From contig CBDIHP010000047.1 of assembly GCA_965279195.1 (NCBI GenBank), forward strand, positions 248,001-312,000: a stretch of DNA of 64,000 nt. The letters are read 5' to 3'. Shown here one piece after another: positions 28,265 through 37,073 of this stretch (position 1 is its first letter; each line of letters opens with the position of its first letter). Made by a program: the position numbers and the translations under genes. Source of the stretch: CBDIHP01 sp965279195 (lineage in GTDB: Bacteria > Planctomycetota > Planctomycetia > Isosphaerales > Isosphaeraceae). The notes beneath the pieces are model-generated. The model saw only the letters and a program-made list of their open reading frames with translations, did no database searches and was not told where the DNA came from.

Positions 28265-29794
28265 ATGGCGAAGGCGAAGAGGGCGGAGGCGGCCGAGGGT
28301 CCGGCGGAGGCGCGTTACATCCTGCTACCGCCGAGCGGTATCCAGGCGGTGGGGGCGGCGGGCGGGGACGTCGGCACGGTCCTGCGCGCGATGTCTTCGT
28401 CGATGTCGGCGGGCGGCAGCCGGGCGATGGCGTTCTCGGCCGCGCCCCGGGCCAAGTCGAGGCTCAAGATCCTCGACTCGGTGAGCGAGAATGGCGCGAA
28501 GCTCGTCGAGATGAGCCTGGAGGCCCTGCACGAGCTGAGGGCCGCGGAGCCGGGCCTGCGGATCGTGCCCGAGGTGTTCTACAAGTCGGCGCTCTACCGG
28601 CCGGAGGTGGAGTCGCGGTTCCGGGCGAAGGCGGGGGGCGTCTCGGTCAAGATCACGCTGACGGTGAAGGCCAGGGGGGGCGGGCCGATCAAGGGCGTGA
28701 ACGTGGTGGCGTTCACGGATTTCGCCGCACGCGAGGGGGCGCAGGGGACCACCAACGCCTCGGGCAAGGTGTCGCTATCGCTCGGCGCGGCCTCGAAGAA
28801 GGTCGAGCGGCTGTACGCGTTCCCCTCCAGCCCGGGCCTGTGGGGCTCGATGCAGAAGAACATCACGATCAAGTCGGGAACAACCATCGAGCTGGAGCCC
28901 ATCAACTTCGGCTTCGTCGACTGCGTCCGGAATTTCTACGGCGGCGCGGCCTTGACCGTCGGCAAGGGGGTGACGGTCGGCGTGATCGACACGGGGATCG
29001 ACACGGCCCACCCCGACCTGGTCGTGGCCGGCGGCCAGAACACGGTCACGGGGGAGTCGCCCGGCGCCTTCGGCGACAACGGCGCCCACCACGGCACGCA
29101 CGTCGGGGGGATCATCGCGGCGCGGGGAACGGCCCCGACGGGCATGCGTGGCGTGGCGCCCGGCGCGAGCCTGCGGAGCTATCGCGTGTTCGGTCAGGAC
29201 GCGGAAGGGGCCTCGAACTTCGCGATCATCAAAGCGATCGACGCGGCGGTGGCCGACGGCTGCGACCTGATCAACATGAGCCTCGGCGGCGGCACCCCCG
29301 ACGCGGCGACCAGCTCGGCGATCGCGCACGCCCGGGCCAGCGGGGCGCTGGTGATCGTGGCGGCGGGCAACGACGACCGCAGCCCGGTCAGCTTCCCGGC
29401 GTCGGACCCGCGATCGATCGCGGTCTCGGCGATGGGCCGGAAGGGGGCGTTCCCCGCGCATTCGGAGCCCGAGGGGGACGTGGCGGCGCCGTTCGGCACC
29501 GACCCGAAGAACTTCATCGCGGCGTTCTCGAACATCGGCCCCGAGATCGACGTGACGGGCCCGGGCGTGGGCGTCATATCGACGATTCCCGGTGGGTATG
29601 GTATCATGAGCGGGACGTCGATGGCCTGCCCCGCGGTGACGGGGGCGGCCGCCCGGCTGCTCGCCGCCAACCCGGCGGTCCTGTCCATGCCCCGCGACCA
29701 GAGCCGATCGGACGAGATCGCCAAGCTGCTCCTCAAGGCGGCGAAGTCCCTGGGATTCGGGGTGACCTTCGAGGGGAGCGGCCTGCCCAGCTAG
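28265..29794 (+). CDS. Subtilisin-family (S8) serine protease without visible signal peptide
   Basis: This 509-residue protein starts at ATG 28265 (MAKAKRAEAAEGPAE). The catalytic triad is plain: Asp in VIDTGIDTAHP (about D242), His in HHGTHVGG (about H276) and Ser in SGTSMACP (about S452), with the oxyanion Asn in VAAGNDD. Residues about 125-180 (KITLTVKARGGGPIKGVNVVAF ... TTNASGKVSLSL) look like a carboxypeptidase-regulatory/Ig-like domain, placed before the protease domain. The first 120 residues are a helical, perhaps inhibitory, region. No signal peptide or membrane segment is seen, so it may act in the cytoplasm or leave by another route. A small gene follows at once. Confidence 0.9.
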   Translation: MAKAKRAEAAEGPAEARYILLPPSGIQAVGAAGGDVGTVLRAMSSSMSAGGSRAMAFSAAPRAKSRLKILDSVSENGAKLVEMSLEALHELRAAEPGLRIVPEVFYKSALYRPEVESRFRAKAGGVSVKITLTVKARGGGPIKGVNVVAFTDFAAREGAQGTTNASGKVSLSLGAASKKVERLYAFPSSPGLWGSMQKNITIKSGTTIELEPINFGFVDCVRNFYGGAALTVGKGVTVGVIDTGIDTAHPDLVVAGGQNTVTGESPGAFGDNGAHHGTHVGGIIAARGTAPTGMRGVAPGASLRSYRVFGQDAEGASNFAIIKAIDAAVADGCDLINMSLGGGTPDAATSSAIAHARASGALVIVAAGNDDRSPVSFPASDPRSIAVSAMGRKGAFPAHSEPEGDVAAPFGTDPKNFIAAFSNIGPEIDVTGPGVGVISTIPGGYGIMSGTSMACPAVTGAAARLLAANPAVLSMPRDQSRSDEIAKLLLKAAKSLGFGVTFEGSGLPS

Positions 29795-29803
29795 GAGGTC
29801 CGC

Positions 29804-30061
29804 ATGGGCCGGTTCATCCTGCGATATGAGGGCAGCGGCCCGAAGCCGGACGAGGACGTCGCGCAGGTCCGAGACCTGCGCGACACGACCGTCCTCGACG
29901 ATTCGCCGCGCATGCTGCTGGTCGAGGCGCCTGAAGAGGTTCTGCGGGCGCACCTCGACGGCAAGTCGGATTGGGTGATGTCGCGGGAGCAATCCTACGA
30001 GGTCCCGCCCAGGCACCCGAGCCTCGGCAAGGCCGGCAAGGGCCTGAAGAAGCCGAAGTAG
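29804..30061 (+). CDS. Small protein coupled to the subtilase, possible I9-like inhibitor
   Basis: This 85-residue protein starts 9 bases after the protease stop, with an AGGAGG ribosome-binding site overlapping that stop. It reads as strand (RFILRYEGS), helix, strand (RMLLVEAPEEVLRAHL), strand (DWVMSREQSYEVP) and a Lys/Gly tail. The order resembles the inhibitor I9 fold (subtilisin propeptide, POIA1-like), where a C-terminal segment enters the active site. This is inference from pattern and gene order; no direct family match can be claimed. It may act as an inhibitor or folding helper in trans. Confidence 0.5.
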   Translation: MGRFILRYEGSGPKPDEDVAQVRDLRDTTVLDDSPRMLLVEAPEEVLRAHLDGKSDWVMSREQSYEVPPRHPSLGKAGKGLKKPK

Positions 30062-30087
30062 GCCGCCCCGCGGCCGGGCGCGAAGTC

Positions 30088-30128
30088 GGCGGGGTGACGC
30101 CTCTCCTTCGGGGCGGCGTCACCCCGCC
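30088..30128 (+). terminator. Strong GC-rich hairpin behind the protease operon
   Basis: GGCGGGGTGACGCC (30088-30101) and GGCGTCACCCCGCC (30115-30128) form a perfect 14-bp stem, 26 bases after the stop of the small gene. There is no T tract, but the stem is very stable and lies at an operon end. Confidence 0.65.
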
Positions 30129-30240
30129 CGACATCCTACTGTCCCCGGGAAGGTGGGGGCGGGTAACCTGGAACCCTGTTGTTGGAGATCGGTTGCGCGG
30201 ACGGACGGCCCGGGGTCGCCGGGCGGATGAGGGGTTCCCG

Positions 30241-31515
30241 ATGAAGGTTCTCGCGAAGTGGGCGTGCCTGGCCCTGGTGATGGGGCCGGCGTGGGCGTCG
30301 GGGCAGGAGTTCAAGAAGCAGGCCGTGAAGCCCGAGCCGGCCCAGGCCCAGGGCAAGGTCGAGCCGGAGGCGGAGAAGCTCCTGGACGAGTCCAAGGCGG
30401 CGATGCGGAAGGTCCGCGACGCGTCCATGGAGATCGACCAGACCGACCAGACGGGGGCCAAGAAGGGGACCGTCTCGCTGATCCTGGAGGCCAACGCGCA
30501 GTCGCCGTTCCCGGTCGGGGCGTATCGCGTGGCGGTCCTCGACGCCAAGGGGGGCAAGGGCAAGGAGTGGGCGTCGGACGGCAAGACCCTCTGGCTGGTC
30601 GACCACGCGGCGAAGAAGGTCTCGGCGCTGGAGCTGATGCCGGGGACCATGCCGCCGCCGGAGGTCATCTCGCTGATGCCGATCGGGTTCTTCCTGTCCG
30701 AGCCCTTCGGCGCCAAGGTGGTGTCGCTGGTGTTGAAGGGGGACTCGGAGATCGGCGGTGTGAAGTGCCGGGTCGTGGAGCAGACGCAGGAGATCGCGCT
30801 GCCGGGCGGCGACGGCCCTCCGGGCAAGGTGACCCTGACGTTCCGCCGCCACGTCGGCCCCGACCTGCTGGTCCGGAAGCTCGACGCGAAGATCAAGATT
30901 CAGGGCCCGGAGACCAAGGAGGAGACGCTCGTCTCGGAGTACCGCAACCTCAAGACGAACGCCGGCCTCAAGCCCGCCGACATGGCCGTGAAGGCGCCCG
31001 AGGGCTACGCGCAGGTGAAGGGTTCCTACGACGCCCTGGGCCTGCGCGACCCCGAGGAGCGGATGCCGAAGCTGAAGGCGGAGGTCGGCAAGCCCGCGCT
31101 GGCGTTCGACCTGAAGACCCCGGCCGGCAAGGCGGTGTCGCTGGAGTCGCTCAAGGGCCGGGTGGTCCTGCTGGACTTCTGGGCCACCTGGTGCGGCCCC
31201 TGCAAGATGGCGATGCCCGGGATCCAGAAGCTGCACGAGAAGTACAAGGACAAGCCGGTCACCATCATCGGCGTGAACTGCATGGAGGAGGACGAGAAGG
31301 CCGCGCTGAAGTACATGGAGGAGAAGAAGTTCACCTACACCCTGCTGCTCAAGGGCGACGACCTGGTGAAGGGCTACGGCATCTCCGGCATCCCGACGCT
31401 GATCCTGATCGGCAAGGATGGCAACATCCTCAGCTCGATGGTCGGCTTCGACCCCTCGCTGGAGGAGAGCCTCTCCAAGGCCATCGACCAGGGCCTGGCC
31501 GAGGGCGGCAAGTGA
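30241..31515 (+). CDS. Secreted thioredoxin-fold protein (TlpA/ResA-like) with N-terminal lipoprotein-carrier-like domain
   Basis: This 424-residue protein has a signal peptide (KVLAKWACLALVMGPAWASG). Residues about 45-270 form a beta-rich domain (DASMEIDQTDQTG, WASDGKTLWLVDHAAKKVSALELMP) that resembles LolA/DUF2092 outer-membrane lipoprotein-carrier-like proteins. The C-terminal 140 residues are a TlpA-type thioredoxin domain with the redox site FWATWCGPCKMAMP (W317-C321) and the cis-Pro in SGIPTLILIG. It probably reduces or isomerises disulfides, or helps cytochrome or copper-protein maturation, outside the cytoplasm. ATG 30241 follows GAGGGG. Confidence 0.88.
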   Translation: MKVLAKWACLALVMGPAWASGQEFKKQAVKPEPAQAQGKVEPEAEKLLDESKAAMRKVRDASMEIDQTDQTGAKKGTVSLILEANAQSPFPVGAYRVAVLDAKGGKGKEWASDGKTLWLVDHAAKKVSALELMPGTMPPPEVISLMPIGFFLSEPFGAKVVSLVLKGDSEIGGVKCRVVEQTQEIALPGGDGPPGKVTLTFRRHVGPDLLVRKLDAKIKIQGPETKEETLVSEYRNLKTNAGLKPADMAVKAPEGYAQVKGSYDALGLRDPEERMPKLKAEVGKPALAFDLKTPAGKAVSLESLKGRVVLLDFWATWCGPCKMAMPGIQKLHEKYKDKPVTIIGVNCMEEDEKAALKYMEEKKFTYTLLLKGDDLVKGYGISGIPTLILIGKDGNILSSMVGFDPSLEESLSKAIDQGLAEGGK

Positions 31516-31923
31516 GGCGGTGATCTCGCCCCGCGGCCGGGCGGATGGACCGGGGTCTCGAAGCCGAACCCCGGCCTCGCATGCTGACTTCTTCGGAGTG
31601 GGAATGCCGGCCTCGGGGTCGGCCGTGAACTCGTCGGCGGTCATGGACTCGACGTCTTGCCGTCAGCCATGAGGATGAGGCCGCTCTCCTCATGGCCGCA
31701 TCGTTTCGATCGTGGATGCGATCGGTTTCGGGTCCGCCCGCCGCGCGGGGGCTGCGCGTCCCGGCGGGCCTGCGTCCCCCGGGGCGCGACGCGTGGGCGC
31801 GTTCTTAAGATCGCCGCGAAAGATGTTGGAATTGGATGGCCGTGCCATTAAAGTGCCATCGGCCCGCCTGCGCCCGCGGCGCAGGGGGCGGTCGGGGTCC
31901 GGCTTCGATCCGATGGGGGACCG
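31516..31923. other. Intergenic space, no gene recognised
   Basis: This 408-bp GC-rich stretch has no supported gene in any frame. A short AT-richer piece (31800-31860) just before the next gene may contain its promoter, but no clear boxes were seen. Confidence 0.4.
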
Positions 31924-32355
31924 ATGGGGATCGGCGAACTGTTCCGCGTGCTGCTCGGGCTGTTCGGGTACGACGGCGCGAAGTCGGGCGCGTCGAAGGC
32001 GCTGATCGTTTGCGTCGCGGGCGCGTTCGCGTTCGTCTGCTGGTGGTCGGGCCTGCTCGGCTGGGTGGTGGGGTTGCGGCCCGGCGACCTGTCGGAGGGG
32101 GCGATCCTGATCGGCGGGGTGACCTTCTTCGGGGTCGTGGTCGTGGTCGGTGTGGCGGCCTGGGGCGGCGGGGCGGGCGCGAAGGCCGCCGAGCTGGACC
32201 TGCTCCGGGACGGGATCCTCCGGCTCGGGCGGATCCGAACGGCCTGCGACATCCTCTGCCGCGGCCAGCGACTGGCCTACGCGCAGGTCAGCAATCTGGA
32301 GGAGGACCTGGATCGACTGGGGCAGGCGCTCGAGGAACTCAAGAAGTCATTCTGA
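31924..32355 (+). CDS. Membrane protein of unknown function
   Basis: This 143-residue protein starts at ATG 31924 with GGGGGA upstream. It has two transmembrane helices (about residues 27-49 and 59-79) and a C-terminal coiled-coil-like helix (YAQVSNLEEDLDRLGQALEELKKSF). It lies directly upstream of an ECF sigma factor gene. The arrangement suggests, but does not prove, that they are transcribed together; there is no zinc anti-sigma motif. Confidence 0.5.
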   Translation: MGIGELFRVLLGLFGYDGAKSGASKALIVCVAGAFAFVCWWSGLLGWVVGLRPGDLSEGAILIGGVTFFGVVVVVGVAAWGGGAGAKAAELDLLRDGILRLGRIRTACDILCRGQRLAYAQVSNLEEDLDRLGQALEELKKSF

Positions 32356-32474
32356 GCCGCGAGAGGCCGCCCCGTGGCATAGACTTGGCCTGGATCCGCA
32401 ACGCCGCCCCGGCGGCGGGCCCCTCAGCGGGTCCGGGCACGCCGGGCACGCGGCCCAGGGCGTCGAGGTGTCAA

Positions 32475-32990
32475 TTGGACCCACTCCGGGCGTTCATCGA
32501 CGACGGCGGCCTCGACCGGGTCCTGCGCCCGCTGCATCGCCCCTGCCGCTGGGTGGTCGATTACGCCGACTTCCGCCAGGAGGTCCTGCTCCGGGCGATG
32601 GACCGGATCGCGAGCCTCCGCGGCCGGACGCCCCAGGAGGTGGGGGCCTGGATCAAGACCATCGGCCGGCGCCGGATGGTCGACTACCTCAGGCAATCCA
32701 GCCGGGAAGGGCCCGGCGGGGCGGGGTTCCTGCCCGACCGGGAGCCGGCCGCCGACGGCGACGGCGAGGCCGAGGTGCTCCGGCGCGAGGCGGAACTGCG
32801 GTGGCTCGCCGGCGTCGTGGAGGCTCTGCCCCCCGAGGAGCGCGAATTGCTCGACCGTCGCTATCGGCTCGGGCAGTCCTGGGAGGAGATCTCAATCGCA
32901 CTCAACATCAGCCCTAACACACTTTCCCAAAGGCATTTGCGACTCATCAAGAGGATCCGAGGCGCCCGCGAACGGGAGGACCCCGCCTGA
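32475..32990 (+). CDS. ECF-type RNA polymerase sigma factor
   Basis: This 171-residue protein has a short sigma-2 region (DFRQEVLLRAMDRIASLRGRTPQEVGAWIKTIGRRRMVDYLRQ; shortened match) and a sigma-4 region (LPPEERELLDRRYRLGQSWEEISIALNISPNTLSQRHLRLIKRIR). The plausible start is TTG 32475, 7 bases after GAGGTG; no ATG lies near. Such sigma factors direct polymerase to stress or envelope promoters. Its regulator may be the following gene, which encodes a protein with a membrane helix. Confidence 0.85.
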   Translation: MDPLRAFIDDGGLDRVLRPLHRPCRWVVDYADFRQEVLLRAMDRIASLRGRTPQEVGAWIKTIGRRRMVDYLRQSSREGPGGAGFLPDREPAADGDGEAEVLRREAELRWLAGVVEALPPEERELLDRRYRLGQSWEEISIALNISPNTLSQRHLRLIKRIRGAREREDPA

Positions 32991-33259
32991 AGTTTCCTTG
33001 AATTTCGGGGAAGGTCCGCGGAAATTCCTGTCAGATTTCGGTATCCCGTGCGTCTCGCCTATTGACCGTGCGGCGCCGGGATCTTTCGGGTATTTCCCGG
33101 GGGACCCGATAACCGCCGGCCCCGCCGATCGCGTCGCGTCCCGGAGAGGAAGCCGGAATCACGCTCGGATTTCGGGCGTGGGGCCGGCGTTTCTGCGTTG
33201 CGAGCAATCGGGGGGGCGTGTCCCGTGGTGGGGCCGCCCGGTGCGGTTCTTTCGGCGAG

Positions 33260-34687
33260 ATGGGGGGCGGACCCGTGGAATCTGACGCGTCTCGGTATGG
33301 ATGCCCCGCCGAGGAGCCGACGGGAGGTGTCGCGGAGGGGATCGCCGACGAGTATCGGACGGCCGATGCGCTCGTCGGGCTCTCCCACCTGATCGACGCG
33401 CACGGCACGACGAGCCCGCAGGTCGAGGCGTTCGTCGCCGAGAATGCGGGCCTGCCGGAGTTCCCCGCGATGGCGGCCGAGTGCCTCCGCCTGGCGAGCC
33501 TGTACGGCCCGATCCGCCGGGACCTGGGCGCGCCCCTGGAACGGCTCAAGAAGGCCCGCAAGGCGGACCGCGCCAGGAGGATGGCCGCCGCGGTGCTGCT
33601 GGCCGTCGGCGCGATCGGCCTGGCCGCCACCGGCTCCGGGTTGTACACCCACGCCCGGTCGCAAGAGAAGGAACTGGCGGACGTGCGCCGGCAGCTCGAC
33701 GAGTCGGAGAGGAGCCGGTTCGCGTCCCTGTGGGCGCCCCGAGACGGCCTGCGGATCACCGGCCCGGCCATCCGGGACCTCGGGAAGCTGGTCCGGTCGG
33801 ACCCTCGCGGGCTGGAGTCGCTGGCGATGGCCGGACTGCCGGATCTCGGCAAGGCGGGCACGATCGACGTCGGCATGCTGGAGAACTGGTCGCGTCGGGG
33901 GCGGGCGATCTCGGTCTCGGTGACCCTGGTGCGGCAGGCGAGCGGGCTGATGATCGACCGCCTGTCGCTGCTCGGCTGCGCGGGGATCGGGGGGAGGAAA
34001 GAGGCGGCCGCGATCGCGGCGAACGCCGGGCAACTGGCCGTCGACACGCTCATCCGCGTCCGCGAACTCTCGCCCCCGGCCCCCATCGAAGGGCTCGAGG
34101 AGCGGATCCGGGCGGCCCAGTCGCTGCACGCCGCCGTCGATGCGACGCCGGCGACGACCCGCGCGGCCGGGCATGCCGCCTCCCCCGAGGCCGAGGGCCG
34201 CTCGGCGGCCGGGATCCTCACGGTCTTCGCCGCACGCTGCAATCATCGGGCGGAGCGGCTGCGTTCCGAGGACCGCGCCACGACCTCTCAGGAGGAGCGA
34301 GAGGAACTCGAACTCTTCCGCCGACAACTGCTGGATCTGGCCTCGGCGTCGACCCGGGCGGCCGAATCGCTGGCGGATTCGAAGCAGCTCGCCGCCCTGG
34401 CCGCCGACGCCGCCCGGCTCCTCCAGGAACCCCGGACGGCGCCCAAGTCAGCGCCGTCGCAGGGCGAGAGGCCACCCCTCGGGCCCTCGGACCCGACCGG
34501 CGATGGTGGCGCCGGGTCGCAACCGAAGCCGGGGCCCCGGAACCTCGCCGAGGTCCCCGGCGAGCGCCCCAAGCTCGAGGTCTTCGCGAAGCCGGACGCC
34601 CCCCGGTCGGAGATCGAATTGATGACCCCGACCGGAGGCTTCCCCAGGGCCGTCGCACCGGCGCCCGCCTCGGCCGCCCCCAAATGA
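33260..34687 (+). CDS. Single-pass membrane protein next to the sigma factor, function unknown
   Basis: This about 475-residue protein (ATG 33260; an earlier start at 33218 is possible) has a cytosolic N-terminal part of about 110 residues (VEAFVAENAGLPEFPAMAAECLRLASLYGPIRRD), one transmembrane helix (AAAVLLAVGAIGLAATGSGLYTH, about residues 112-134), a coiled-coil (QEKELADVRRQLDESER) and a long helical periplasmic part ending in a Pro-rich low-complexity tail. The N-terminal domain resembles planctomycete sigma-associated regions, and its place behind the ECF sigma gene suggests an anti-sigma or sensor role. That is inference; no family was recognised. Confidence 0.6.
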   Translation: MGGGPVESDASRYGCPAEEPTGGVAEGIADEYRTADALVGLSHLIDAHGTTSPQVEAFVAENAGLPEFPAMAAECLRLASLYGPIRRDLGAPLERLKKARKADRARRMAAAVLLAVGAIGLAATGSGLYTHARSQEKELADVRRQLDESERSRFASLWAPRDGLRITGPAIRDLGKLVRSDPRGLESLAMAGLPDLGKAGTIDVGMLENWSRRGRAISVSVTLVRQASGLMIDRLSLLGCAGIGGRKEAAAIAANAGQLAVDTLIRVRELSPPAPIEGLEERIRAAQSLHAAVDATPATTRAAGHAASPEAEGRSAAGILTVFAARCNHRAERLRSEDRATTSQEEREELELFRRQLLDLASASTRAAESLADSKQLAALAADAARLLQEPRTAPKSAPSQGERPPLGPSDPTGDGGAGSQPKPGPRNLAEVPGERPKLEVFAKPDAPRSEIELMTPTGGFPRAVAPAPASAAPK

Positions 34688-34799
34688 TGCTTCCCGGTCG
34701 CCCTTGCGGCCGGGAGGTTGACTTCCCGGCCGGCCCGGCGGATGCTCTCTGCGCCGGCGGCCGAGGAGGCCGATGGGCGGGGCAGAGGGGGGCGGTGCG

Positions 34800-35591
34800 A
34801 TGGGCGATGACCTGGCGTCGGGGTTCCGGAGTGTGGACAGGGCGTCGGACTTCGGCGTCTTCTCGTCGTGCCTGACGCTCGTGGCGTCGCTGCCGTTCTT
34901 CGCGGAGATCAAGCACGAGTGCGATCACGTCCTCGGCGCCGGGCCGGGCAGGCGGATCCTCGATGTTGGGTGCGGGCTGGGGGATGACTCGGCCTCGATG
35001 GCGAAGCGCGGGGCGACCGTCGTCGGGGTCGATTCGAGCGCGTCGATGGTCGAGGCCGCGCGGGCGAGGCACGGGCAGGTCGAGGGCTTGAGCTTCGAGG
35101 TCGCCGACGGCGCGGCCTTGCCGTTCGACGGCGGGTCGTTCGACGCTGGCCGGATCGATCGGGTGTTGCAGCACATCGCGGATCCCGCGCCGGTGATCCG
35201 CGAGATGGCCCGGGTGCTCAAGCCGGGCGGGGCGCTCGTCGCCTACGACAACGACTGGGAGACCCTCACCGTCGACCACCCCGACCGGGCGCTGACGCGC
35301 ACGATCCTCAACGCCTGGTGCGACCGCTTCCCCCGCGGCTGGATCGGCCGGCAGATGGTGCCGATGTTCCTGGACGCCGGGCTCGTGGAGGTCGAGGCGT
35401 CGCCGCGCACGCTGATCCTGCGCGACCTGGAGACGGCGGATCGCCTCTACTGCTTCTTCGCCACGGCCGAGGGCGCCCTCCCCCCCGACGACGCCGCCCG
35501 CTGGTCCGACGCCCTCCGCCAGTCCGCCGCCCGCGGCCGATTCTTCAGCTCCTACACCGGCTTCCTCGTCCGGGGCGTCAAGGCGGATTGA
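34800..35591 (+). CDS. Class I SAM-dependent methyltransferase
   Basis: This 263-residue protein carries the SAM-binding motif RRILDVGCGLGDDSASMAKRG (about residues 52-72), a motif II acidic VGVDSSASMVEAA, and VADGAALPFDGGSFDAGRIDRVLQHI followed by LKPGGALVAYDNDWE, as in the UbiE/Methyltransf_11 group. It is not specific enough to name a substrate: such enzymes methylate lipids, quinones or small molecules. ATG 34800 has a GAGGGGGG ribosome-binding site at proper distance. It has no evident operon partner. Confidence 0.88.
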   Translation: MGDDLASGFRSVDRASDFGVFSSCLTLVASLPFFAEIKHECDHVLGAGPGRRILDVGCGLGDDSASMAKRGATVVGVDSSASMVEAARARHGQVEGLSFEVADGAALPFDGGSFDAGRIDRVLQHIADPAPVIREMARVLKPGGALVAYDNDWETLTVDHPDRALTRTILNAWCDRFPRGWIGRQMVPMFLDAGLVEVEASPRTLILRDLETADRLYCFFATAEGALPPDDAARWSDALRQSAARGRFFSSYTGFLVRGVKAD

Positions 35592-35684
35592 GGTCCGGGA
35601 GGAAGCCCCTGGATCGGGCTCGCCGTAACCCCCTCGCCCGGCGCCGGGCGAGGGCGGGATCCGCGGCGCGGCCGGGCGTTCCCG

Positions 35685-35885
35685 TCAGTTCCCGGCGCTC
35701 CTCAGCCTGTTGACGAGGAAGCGATGCACGAGATGAGAGACGGCCGGCGCGATGCCCATGGCCAGGATGACGGTGCCGGTTGCGTACAGCACGGCCATAC
35801 CGACGCCGATCCCCACGAGTATGCCCGTGCCGACGGCGATGGCTTCCGAACGTGTCGATGCCTGAATTCTTGATTGCTGGCCCAC
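35685..35885 (-). CDS. Small membrane protein
   Basis: This 66-residue frame starts at GTG 35885 behind AAAGGA. It has one long hydrophobic segment (IAVGTGILVGIGVGMAVLYATGTVILAMGIAPAV, shortened as residues 16-50) and a basic C-terminus (HRFLVNRLRSAGN). It could be a small integral membrane protein. Function unknown; the evidence is moderate. Confidence 0.4.
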   Translation of the reverse strand: MGQQSRIQASTRSEAIAVGTGILVGIGVGMAVLYATGTVILAMGIAPAVSHLVHRFLVNRLRSAGN

Positions 35886-36622
35886 GCGTCATTCCTTTCA
35901 AAAGGGATGCCGCCGTAGCGGCCTGCATGCGAGAGTCGGTCCGCACAATCCAGCCATTCGCTGCGCTGGCCGCTTTATTGGAGGGCGATCCAGACCCCGC
36001 CCTTGCCCTTAGGTGCGGTTCAACAGGGGCGGGCCTCCAGACCCGAGAATCCCATGACCCGACGCGTCAAGCGTTTCGAAGAAGGGTCGGGAGACCCCGG
36101 TCGTGTGGCACGGTGCGGCGATCGTTGGGGCGGGGTCGGGAGCCCCTCGCCCAGCACCGGAGCGTCAAAGCCAGGGGCCTCCGGTCCCTGAACGCGGGGA
36201 TGCATCGGGATGGGTACAGGGGCGATCTGTCCGAATTCCTTAGAGATTCGGATAAGGGAATTTCTTGGATTCTTCTTGCAATTCGAAATGGCGATCGAGA
36301 AAATCGGCCCGATGTCGGTGGATTTGACGCTAAATGCTCGCGCTTGCGTCAGATTTCCCCGCCACCTCTCCCCAACACGACGTTCGTCCGGGCCGATTCC
36401 GCGGCTCGGGGCCCCGCCGATCGGCGGGCGTCCCATCTCGCGTTGACCTCCGCTCCCGCTAGTCCGATCTCCGGGCGATCCTCCCTCGCCGATCGGCGTG
36501 CCCGCCGCCCGCAACCTTCGGGCCGGTCGCGCGACCGCCGGGGTGCATGGCGCCCGGACGGGAACGCAGTTCCGCGCATTCACATCTTGATTGCCATCCC
36601 GATCCCGTCGAGAGTCACCCAC
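35886..36622. repeat. Long intergenic region with a family C repeat
   Basis: This 737-bp gap shows no supported gene. Positions about 36020-36190 are a family C copy (CCAGACCCGAGAATCC ... TCGAAGAAGGGTCGGGAGACC ... GTCGTGTGGCAC ... GGGGCGGGGTCGGGAG), similar over about 140 bp to 55090-55240. The AT-richer stretch from 36220 to 36330 is probably the promoter region of the lipoprotein/DUF1559 genes, but I cannot define boxes. Confidence 0.55.
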
Positions 36623-36844
36623 ATGCACACGCCTCGCATCCCGACGTCCTCGGCCGCGCGCTCGTTCCGGGCCGGCCTGCTCGCCCTGGCCGGCGCCGGG
36701 TTCCTCATCGGCTGCGAACCCTCGACGGGCAACCCGCCGACCGGCTCGATCTCGATCCCCCGCAAGGGCGGCACGACGACGACCTCGGCCGAGAAGGCCG
36801 AGAAGGGGGCGGAGAAGCCCGCCGAGAAGCCCGCCGCGAAGTGA
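36623..36844 (+). CDS. Small lipoprotein
   Basis: This 73-residue protein has a lipoprotein signal peptide (FRAGLLALAGAGFLIGCEPSTG) with the lipobox L-I-G-C, so it is lipid-anchored. The mature part is short and repetitive: Lys/Glu/Pro/Ala repeats of the type EKAEKGAEKPAEKPA. Genes of this kind commonly precede DUF1559 genes in planctomycetes. No function is known. Confidence 0.7.
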   Translation: MHTPRIPTSSAARSFRAGLLALAGAGFLIGCEPSTGNPPTGSISIPRKGGTTTTSAEKAEKGAEKPAEKPAAK

Positions 36845-37073
36845 TCCGACGCCCTCGGGGGTCAATCCGGGGCATCCCGCCGCCGCGCGATCGGGCCGAT
36901 CGCCGGGCGCGGGCGGATCGTCCCTCGCGTCGCCCTGTCCCGTCCATCCTCGGCGAGGCCCGAGGATCCCCACGCGATGTCAAGCCGCGCGGGGCCCTCG
37001 CCGCCCGCCGCATTCGGTCTGCCGGAGATCCGTCATCCCTCATCGTCCGACCTCGTTCCGCAGGAGTCTGTCC

